Part shown: positions 57,001-64,000 of the stretch, piece after piece
Layout: each line of letters opens with the position of its first letter
Position numbering within the stretch: position 1 is the first letter of the stretch
Made by a program: the position numbers and the translations under genes
From: Pegea sp. RAD2-039
Lineage: Eukaryota > Chordata > Thaliacea > Salpida > Salpidae
Assembly (NCBI GenBank): GCA_034620365.1
Contig: JAQGEQ010000380.1
Coordinates: 2,542,001 to 2,606,000 of the forward strand
Direction: 5' to 3'
DNA length: 64,000 nt
Notes under the pieces: generated by a model
Told to the model about the DNA's origin: nothing
Database searches by the model: none
Seen by the model: only the letters and a program-made list of their open reading frames with translations

Positions 57001-58012
57001 ATGAACTTACAAGTGACCATTTTGTTGTTGTTATCTCTCATTGCTTCTTCACAATCTTGCGCTCGCGGACGGTAATCAATTTTATTCATCCTTTTTTAAT
57101 CTATTAATACAACTTTCTGAATTAAGTTTTATAATTTTTAGCAAACTTTCAAAATCTTTGCAGCTATACTCAAAATATATAAGTTGTTGATTTTATATTT
57201 CAATTTATTTTACTTTTAATACTTTTTTTATTTACTTTTACTAGTTAAAAGTCTACTTTACGTTGTATTAAAACCATTATGCAGCAAAAAAAAGACTTTT
57301 AATTACTGAACTTAAATCATAACTAAACAATAATTGCTAAATAAGAATTGAACTATTCAAAAGTTATTGCTAAAGATTACAATATCAAATAGTTTCTTTG
57401 AATATAGATAAAAATTCAATAATTTAATTGGCTTTGAGTTTTTCTTAGTGTATTAGAATCATATCAGTTATTTTAGGTTCTTATAATAAAGCTTAAACTT
57501 GCAAATATTAGACTACCGACTTGTAGTTTTTATCCTATATAGCTAACTTACTTCTATAATTATTGCAATAAGTATAAATTGCAAATGTAATTTTTTTGCG
57601 ATATTCTCTATAATTTATTGGTATTTTTGATGGTAGAAAAATTTCTGTAAAAAATGAACTGAAAGGAGATGAGCTCGATGATAACAAATCTTTAGATGTC
57701 AAGATGGTAATTTGATTAAGTTTAATTTCTATAAATTATTTTTTATTTTTCTATTAATTTATTACATCGAGTTTCGATTTCAATTTTAAATTGAACATCG
57801 AGTATTGTGCATGATACATAAAAACTAAACTAACTTATACATGAATCAATCCAAAAATACAATCTAATAATAATTCGTTTTAGATAACAAAAGATGTGTT
57901 AAGTCAAAATTATATTGGAGAAATATATGATGAATTAGTTGAAGACTTTGGTCAACCCGCTATTAATAAACTGATGCGCGATTTTTATGCAAATAAACAA
58001 AGTTTGTTTTAA
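57001..58012 (+). CDS. Small secreted protein, novel family member A (3 exons, 89 aa)
   Basis: Exons 57001-57071, 57637-57706 and 57884-58012 join in frame (intron phases 2 and 0) to an 89-residue protein. Exon 1 is a signal peptide (MNLQVTILLLLSLIASSQS) followed by CARG. Exon 2 is basic then acidic (VKNELKGDELDDNKSLD). Exon 3 is helical in character with IYDELVEDFGQPAINKLMRD. The same architecture, phases and exon-3 motif recur in the gene at 62436, so the call rests on conservation between paralogues. A TTACCAAACAG acceptor-like site lies 4 nt before the ATG, and AATAAA is at 58168. There is one cysteine after the predicted cleavage region, no transmembrane segment beyond the signal, and no known domain. 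The function is unknown. Confidence 0.7.
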
Positions 58013-58299
58013 TTTAGCTACTAGTATTTCGTAAAAATAGAATATTTATGATTGAATATCTTTCACTTGTCATTGATAAATTGTAAGAGTTTGCTAGTAT
58101 TCTGTAATTATAATGACTCTTTGAATCGAACTTTATTTAAATTTGTAAGAAGACGACTAATAACAACAATAAATACATTAACTATACACGCTATCCACAA
58201 CACATTTTATTCTCAAATAACCCAGGCATATAAGAGAATAACACATTTATGTCAGTGTGGTATTACAGTAAAATAGTTTGCTGCAGAAGTAAATTAGTT

Positions 58300-58720
58300 A
58301 AGCGTCATTTAAATATCTCTATTGTGGGAAAGATATTTAAAGCTCTTATTGATACTGGATCCTCGAAGAGCTCTGTAAGTGGAAAGATTGCTCGGAACTT
58401 CAAGGTTCACAAAGCTCAAGCTACTTAATAAATTTAAAGAAGAGATGGCTTAGTTATCTAAGATTTGCAGAACAAACATATTTTGCAAAGTCAACCTCCA
58501 TCTGTTGAAGGAACAGTAGATAAATATAAAGCAGTTTGTCTGAATCATTGGTACACACTAAAGATGTAATGAGAAAACAAACACGAAATTGTCATTCCAA
58601 ATGTTTTAAATGTGAGCAGAGAGGACGTTATAGTCATTCGTGGATGTTAAAATTGGGTCATCTACGAAGCAGCTGCATCAGAAAAGAAACAAGAGAAGAG
58701 ATGCGATGAAGCTAAGACCA
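58300..58720 (+). pseudogene. Decayed LTR-retroelement coding fragments (aspartic protease and zinc knuckles)
   Basis: Near 58335-58420 the plus strand reads GKIFKALIDTGSSKSS, the active-site signature of a retropepsin. Near 58590-58672 it reads CHSKCFKCEQRGRYSH, then LGHLRSSC, resembling two gag CCHC knuckles in which a His and a Cys have been lost. Stops and frame shifts separate the parts. The knuckles lie downstream of the protease, the reverse of normal gag-pol order, so the element is rearranged or two remnants are present. It is inactive. Confidence 0.55.
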
Positions 58721-59930
58721 GAACTAAGTATTTGTGCGCGACTCAACTTAATCGAATAGCATTCAGACGCTCAAGTTATTATGAGGTAGAAAAGATAAAA
58801 ATAGAAAGCAGAAGAAGAAGAAGAAGAAGAAATCCGTCCTTACGTTCTAAAGAACAAACAATAAGCTCTATTGGATCTAAACAGGGATCAAAAAGGAGGC
58901 TTAAACTCTCTCGCTGCGAGGAAGAGTAGATCAGAAGTAATCACAAACGCTGATGGGAGATATATGAGAGTTTTTCCAAGAATGAAAAATGAGTTCCGTA
59001 GAAGTTGTTACAACCACGGCGGAAGAGAAGATAATTGAAGCGAGATAACAATCTTTGTAGCGCTGGAACTTACTTTTTATCCTTATTGTTGCTTTTTGCG
59101 TTGTCATTTTATTCAGAATGCAAATCTTTGGTAGAACAGCTCCTTACCACTCACAGTTCTTAAGTCCAACGGAGATATAAAAACGACTTTAAATGAATTG
59201 CAGTATATAGAGTAGAAGAACTTTGTTTCCGAGGTCATTGGATGGAAAGAGATCAAATGAATCCTGATCCGGAGCTTTTGAAACTTCTGATGGATCTTCA
59301 TCCCCTTACAAATCCAAGTCGTTGCACTGAGCGCAGAGACGTTTTTGACTCATGTGATGAGTTTGTAGATTTTTTGGATAAGGTCCATTAATTCTCTATG
59401 AGAAGAATTAGGCGGTGAGTTTGATATGAAATGGGAACCATGATGAAGATAGATTGGACCAAGCAAGAAGAGAGCTTCATACTATCAGTTTAGAAGAAGA
59501 GGTATTAATAGTTCCTGTCCTTGTTCTAGCCAATAAATAAGATAATGATATCCAAATCCAACATTCCTTTAAGTGATCTAGCCAGATACCCAAATGTCTA
59601 AGAACAAGACTTTAACGTTCATTCAGGATGATGTAATAAATAAGATGGTAAAATCCTTCGGGGACTTGAGGGGAAGAAGATGAAAAGAGGGACGAATCTA
59701 GTGTGCAGGTTTCCAATGACAAAATAACGACGAGCTTTGAAGGTTTGAATACCAGAAGCGGGTAACGTCAGTCCGAAGAGCGAGAAAAACAACAGGATGA
59801 AAGTCCGACTGTCGACCAGATCATTTAAAGGTGTTTCTCCAAGGCGCTACGATTTGGACTAATTATCGTTGATGGCAATAATGAGACAGCGTGCAATCTT
59901 TGCTGTTTGGCTTAATTATTTGGTTGGGGT
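58721..59930. other. GC-richer decayed element interior
   Basis: This stretch is clearly less AT-rich than its neighbours and is probably part of the same LTR-element remnant. An (AAG)n run encodes Arg repeats at 58803-58832. A polypurine tract lies at 59668-59692, as is found just before a 3' LTR. A short open run near 59240-59390 (DPELLKLLMDLHPL and so on) matches nothing I know. Confidence 0.4.
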
Positions 59931-59933
59931 GAG

Positions 59934-60150
59934 TGTGTTATAAGAGTAAAGTATTTTGCCGCTGACGTAAATGTCTCATTCTCTTATAGGCGGTTGTCAC
60001 TTGGTAATAGGCTATGTGTATATAGCGCGTATCGTAATATATTTATCGCTGTTGTTAGTCGCCTTAATAATTTGATTATAGCTCTATATAAAGAGTCACT
60101 ATCATTACAGTCAGCGGTAAAACACTCTATCGTTATACAGAATATTCATT
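59934..60150 (+). mobile_element. Possible solo or 3' LTR with TATA promoter
   Basis: The segment starts at about TGTGTTATAAGAG and ends near CGTTATACAGAATATTCA. It contains a clear TATA box (CTATATAAAG, 60083-60092) and an initiator-like ACAGTCAGC about 25 nt downstream. It follows the polypurine tract at 59668 and gag-pol-like fragments. I cannot find the matching upstream LTR in the window, so the borders are guesses and it may be a cellular promoter instead. Confidence 0.35.
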
Positions 60151-61235
60151 AAAAAAAAATATTTAAACTAGTTTATAAGGTAAAACTGTGATATTACAAT
60201 TTTAAAATGATTGTTGTATATTATTTTACAGATAAGCAACAGCTTGAGTCAATGTGAAGATTTAAATAAATTTGTTTGGAAAATTAGCTTTAAAAAGAAA
60301 ATATTTTTTGTGTATCTTCTAACTTGTAAAGTTTAAAAATGATTGACCCTTTTAAAGATTTTGTAAAAGAGTTTTTAAGTTTGTTTTAAAGGATGCTTTT
60401 TTATTTGCTAATTTAAAATCTTATTTTCATTTAAGTTCAAAAAATTTTTTTCCTACTAACTAATTATCTACCACTTTTCTTTAATGAACAGATGACTTTC
60501 TAAAACATTATTTAGATCTGAAGTTTTCATCTGCATCTCTAACTAATGATGCATGTAACTCTCATTAATTGTTAAAAGCTTGAACATCTTATCTATCTTT
60601 GTGAATTCGCAATGAATCTTGGTTTAGGAAAAACAATTTGTCAAGTCTATCATTACAGTTTTTATTGTTATAAAAGTATCATCATGAGTAGAAATAATAG
60701 AAAACTGAACAAAGAAATTTTGTTGAAAGACTGAATAAATGGTAGCATACAGTTGTTAACACTTATCAAATATCATAAATTCTTCAAAAAATAAATATAT
60801 TTCCCTTAAGCGAATAGTAGGATTATTTTTGTAAATAACGTTTAAATCTAATAATCCTGCTTTAATTACTAAAATTAAAATTTTACAAACGTGTACAAAG
60901 CTATAACTTCAAATTAAACCAGAACAACCGTGCAAGTAGAAAATGCTCCAAATATTGTTGATGTCAATTATGTAACTGGCAATCTTTACAGCCTAGAGAT
61001 GGTCATATTAAATCTTCTATAAGATTTTATGATCTTAATCTGGAAAGTAGAAGTATTCTTAAAGAATTGACATCTTTCAACTCAATAAAAATGGATTGGT
61101 AGATGATGCTAGGTAATAAAAATAACTCTTCACAAGAGCTTTACTGTTTCATAATTTACGCATAAACCAAACAGTAAGTAATTATACTAATAATACTACT
61201 TTATCCACTGTTATATGCTTTAAGGACTACCAAAA
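60151..61235. other. AT-rich intergenic sequence
   Basis: No gene is supported. A mildly coding-like stretch at 60930-61110 was examined in all frames and is broken by stops. Confidence 0.5.
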
Positions 61236-61366
61236 TTCCATGTGTTACATCTTTTTCTTTCTGTATTTTTAACTTAATAGATGTTATTTGTAAGAATGTG
61301 TGTTAGCGAGAGGTGCTCTCTTCAGGCACCCTCCTTCGCATTTTTGTAATAAATAAACTTATCAAA
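61236..61366 (+). mobile_element. Short LINE 3' tail
   Basis: This is about 130 nt matching the 3' tail of the LINE copies at 8222, 11390 and 46470. It includes GTGTTACATC, the GAGAGGTGC...GCACCCTC hairpin (about 61308-61334) and an AATAAATAAA end. It is the most truncated copy in the window, lying 66 bp upstream of the duplicated signal-peptide exon segment. Confidence 0.75.
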
Positions 61367-61432
61367 AGTGTAATTAAAAATGATTGTTTTTAGAATTTTG
61401 TAGATAGGTAAGTTTTCAAACAAAATTCAGAC

Positions 61433-61609
61433 AGTGTTTACAATTTTTCAATGTTTGTTTTCAATGTTAAACAGGAATTTTGTTATAAGACAACAATATA
61501 AATAAAAGATGAAAATAATCATTTTGCTTATGGCCGTGATTTCATGTTCACTAGCATGTGGCAACGGAGGGTTGGTATAATTCAAAATGCTTGCAGCAGT
61601 TGTAAAGCA
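61433..61609 (+). repeat. Upstream copy of a 177-bp direct duplication (promoter, signal exon, donor)
   Basis: This matches 62360-62536 at a constant offset of 927 bp with only two visible substitutions. It covers about 75 bp of upstream sequence, the whole signal-peptide exon and the start of the intron. Confidence 0.9.
61509..61570 (+). pseudogene. Extra signal-peptide exon of the small secreted family (B), orphan or alternative first exon
   Basis: The exon (61509-61570, phase-2 GTTGGT donor) encodes exactly the same peptide as the first exon at 62436 (MKIIILLMAVISCSLACGNG). No exon 2 or exon 3 partner lies in the 800 bp before the second copy. It is therefore either a truncated gene copy or an alternative first exon that splices to 62565, giving the same protein from a second promoter. 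The near identity argues for a very recent duplication or gene conversion. Confidence 0.6.
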
Positions 61610-62359
61610 GTTTTTAAGAAATCTTTCAAATCCAAAAATTAATTAAATCTTTATAAAATTTCAACAAGAATAAAACTTAAAGTTTACATTCAATGTCAGA
61701 AGAAAACTTTTCCTTTTATTATTTTTCTATCCTTTCTGTTTTACAATATTTATGGTTTTAATTATGTCACTTTAAATTTAGTTATCAAAAGGTCAAAAAG
61801 TAAATCTAAAATCATTTTCAAAGTAAATTAGTTTATGATGAAAGTTGAGATGTATTGTTCTTATATATTGTTATCTTAATTGAAATATATGATCTGTAAA
61901 ACCTATTCTACTTAAGTGTTTTCATATGAACAGCTGTATGAAATCCTTTGTTCGGTTATTTTGTTTGTTTCCGTTTGGTTTTCATTTAAATTATAAAGTG
62001 ACTGAAAAGTTTGTTTAGCAAAACAAAATTAAAAGTTTTTGCTAGTGCAGCGGCAAGTGTTTTTTCATTGGAATAATTTGATGTTTCTAAAATACTTTAT
62101 TTTAGTAAAAAAATAGTTACAGCTTTTTAATCATTTCTTTGAACAGTTTAGTTTTGAGTAAAAATAATGATGTTTGTAAATATTTTCTTTTTATATAAAA
62201 TAATTAGTTAAAGCTAACTTATGGTGCTACTAAACCACCTCAAGATTTGTAAAATGAATGATTAAATATTCTCAAATATAAACTTCTTATGAAAGAAGTT
62301 ATTAAAAACTATTCTTTTTACAATTTGGTATATAAGTAATTTCTAAGATAAAATTGTCA

Positions 62360-62536
62360 AGTGTTTACAATTTTTCAATGTTTGTTTTCAATGTTAAACA
62401 GGAATTTTGTTATAAGGCAACAATATAAATAAAAGATGAAAATAATCATTTTGCTTATGGCCGTGATTTCATGTTCACTAGCATGTGGCAACGGAGGGTT
62501 GGTATAATTCAAAATGCTTGCAGCAGTTTTAAAGCA
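62360..62536 (+). repeat. Downstream copy of the 177-bp direct duplication
   Basis: This is the partner of 61433-61609 and contains the first exon of the complete secreted-protein gene. Outside the duplicated block the two flanks are unrelated, so the edges are sharp. Confidence 0.9.
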
Positions 62537-62908
62537 TAAATTAAATTTATCTAAAATGTTTCAGGAATGTTCAAAGAAATAAACAGGATGTAGATGAGTT
62601 TTTTGACTTAGTAATGGTAAGCTGTTATACAAATGTATAAAATCTTTTTAAAAAGTTTATTCTTTCTGAATTCAACTTTACAACTGCTTACAGCTGTTTG
62701 CTTTCTTTTTATTGAAACATAAACAACTTTTATCTATTTTGTGTCTTCGATAACCTCAGCATTATACTTTCAGATGGAAAGTGATGCAGAATTTAAAACA
62801 CGTATTCAAAATATCTATGATGATTTATTAATTCAGTTTGGTGAACCTTTTATTGTCCAACTGATTAAAGATGTCAAAACAAAACTTGTGACTGAAAAAG
62901 GTTTGTAA
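62436..62908 (+). CDS. Small secreted protein, novel family member C (3 exons, 82 aa)
   Basis: Exons 62436-62497, 62565-62616 and 62774-62908 join in frame with intron phases 2 and 0, identical to the gene at 57001. Exon 1 is a signal peptide (MKIIILLMAVISCSLA) followed by CGNG. Exon 2 is short and charged (RNKQDVDEFFDLVM). Exon 3 has IYDDLLIQFGEPFIVQLIKD, aligning with IYDELVEDFGQPAINKLMRD of the paralogue. The second possible donor in exon 1 (GTATAA) would put a stop into exon 2, which supports the phase-2 donor. A GTTTGT donor at 62901 could replace the stop and lead to a fourth exon near 63255 or 63305. AATAAA at 62933 favours the three-exon form. The protein is small, secreted and probably helical, with unknown function. 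Confidence 0.7.
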
Positions 62909-62932
62909 GATGAAAAATGTCTTTTCAAGAAA

Positions 62933-62938
62933 AATAAA
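62933..62938 (+). promoter_or_regulatory. Poly(A) signal of secreted gene C
   Basis: An AATAAA hexamer lies 25 nt after the stop codon of the three-exon model, implying a very short 3' UTR. A second AATAAA follows near 62965. Confidence 0.45.
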
Positions 62939-63254
62939 CGTCAACCCAAATTAATGTCAGCAATAAAAAAAACTCCGGTATTTAGATAAATTATTCCATC
63001 AAAACTCTTACTTTAGATGACTATTAGAAGTTTTATTCTTATTAATGTTGTAATGATATCTAATAAAATTAAAGCAATTTTAGTAGACAGCAGAATAGAC
63101 AAGAGTTTTAGGATTTAATCAAAAAGTATACATGCAAAGTAGTAACATTAGTTAATAACAATTTTGTATCTACTAAACGTTTACACTGTCTTCTCAAACC
63201 ATATTTATAATTTCTTGTAAATACATTTCTCAACTCATAAATTTATTTTCACAG

Positions 63255-63407
63255 AAAGAATGCTTTCTACAGAATAATTTGAACGAAAAATAAGAGGAAA
63301 TTCAGTGTATGATAGAGAAAAATATACTCGGAGAGAATATTATACAGAAAAATATTATTCTGCTTTTGACAAAAGTTTTAATTTTTACCGTCATCCATCA
63401 ATGTAGA
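63255..63407 (+). other. Possible additional exon with a Tyr-rich tail
   Basis: After a TTTTCACAG acceptor the frame continuing from 62900 reads ERMLSTE and then a stop. Past that stop the same frame stays open as ERKIRGNSVYDREKYTRREY, then YYSAFDKSFNFYRHPSM, to a TAG at about 63405. An internal acceptor (ATTCAG at about 63302-63307) would skip the stop and keep frame. This could be an alternative C-terminal exon of gene C, a decayed exon, or chance. Confidence 0.3.
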
Positions 63408-64000
63408 AACATGGAGTAAAATACCAAAATATAACTTGAACAACCTTTTTATTTTTGGTTTGAGTTTTTGTTTTTCTACTAAAGTAAAAGCCATTTTAAC
63501 TTATCTTAGATTTAGCTTTAATTGCTATCTTAATAAATAAGATTTAAGACTTTTAATTTTCTTAGTTTTCAAGTTTTAAAACTGAATTTAAAGTCTTAAC
63601 TTTGTTTTGGGAACAATAATCGTTTATACTGTCAATGAAACATGTATATAATGGTGGTATTAATGTTTACTAATTTTATTAAATGTCTTACAATAAATAT
63701 CGATACCAAAAATATTTTTTTAACTGATCACAAGTTTACCATTTAACTTAAATGACCATTTATATATAAAAACCTTTTAAAATAGTTGATTCTCATGAAA
63801 TATACACAATAAAAATGATATATCAAAAGTGTATTACAATTAAAAACAACTAGATATGCCAAGTACAAGATCAAATGATTTTATTACTTTTGGTGGAAAT
63901 AAGAATGCTTGTTTATTGAAAAGTATTCTTAACTTATGTTTGAACATCTTTAGGTTGACAAGCTGATAAACGAAATCTAACTATTCAGTACAAAATGTTT
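63408..64000. other. AT-rich 3' flank
   Basis: No coding exon or repeat was recognised up to the window end. Confidence 0.5.

Noticed and set aside
58052-58276. 74-codon open frame after secreted gene A
   Set aside because: It has no signal peptide, no similarity to the family or any known protein, and AT-driven composition.
58803-58832. (AAG)n Arg/Lys-repeat protein
   Set aside because: This is a simple trinucleotide repeat within decayed element sequence. The surrounding frame has no family similarity.

Overview
The window is AT-rich eukaryotic DNA from an invertebrate animal. The genes have GT-AG introns and encode conserved metazoan proteins (SMG1, SLC18B1, DNAJC8, PEX2, ABCB7, a TMEM106 protein). 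Several introns are only about 50 nt long, while others exceed 500 nt. Several genes have a pyrimidine-AG splice acceptor immediately upstream of the ATG, which fits 5'-UTR introns or spliced-leader trans-splicing. The lineage cannot be fixed from sequence alone. Free-living flatworms, rotifers and cnidarians are possible, and I do not choose among them.

Layout: 1-8200 is gene-poor AT-rich DNA with a short non-LTR retrotransposon remnant near 7.7 kb. 8.2-11.5 kb holds two opposed, broken copies of a CR1/Jockey-like LINE. 12.8-28.7 kb (minus) is one very large gene for the nonsense-mediated-decay kinase SMG1. 31.3-35.0 kb (minus) encodes the SLC18B1-type transporter. 38.2-40.4 kb and 40.8-41.8 kb (plus) carry DNAJC8 and the peroxin PEX2 head to tail. 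ABCB7 (minus, 41.9-45.9 kb) converges on PEX2 with about 120 bp between stop codons. 46.5-48.2 kb is a repeat nest: a LINE 3' end, a remnant of a second LINE type, and a 99-bp-period tandem duplication. 50.6-53.3 kb (minus) is a TMEM106 gene with two further possible first exons up to 54.5 kb. 57.0-63.4 kb (plus) holds a small family of three-exon genes for short secreted proteins that I do not recognise, with degenerate LTR-element sequence and a LINE tail between them.

The housekeeping genes have unrelated jobs: mRNA surveillance (SMG1), splicing chaperone (DNAJC8), peroxisome import (PEX2), mitochondrial Fe-S export (ABCB7), vesicular transport (SLC18B1) and lysosomal membrane (TMEM106). 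The most novel content is the small secreted family at the right end. It has two full paralogues with matching intron phases plus a nearly identical extra copy of the promoter and signal-peptide exon. Exon calls were made by eye from splice signals and remembered family sequence, so individual boundaries may be off.
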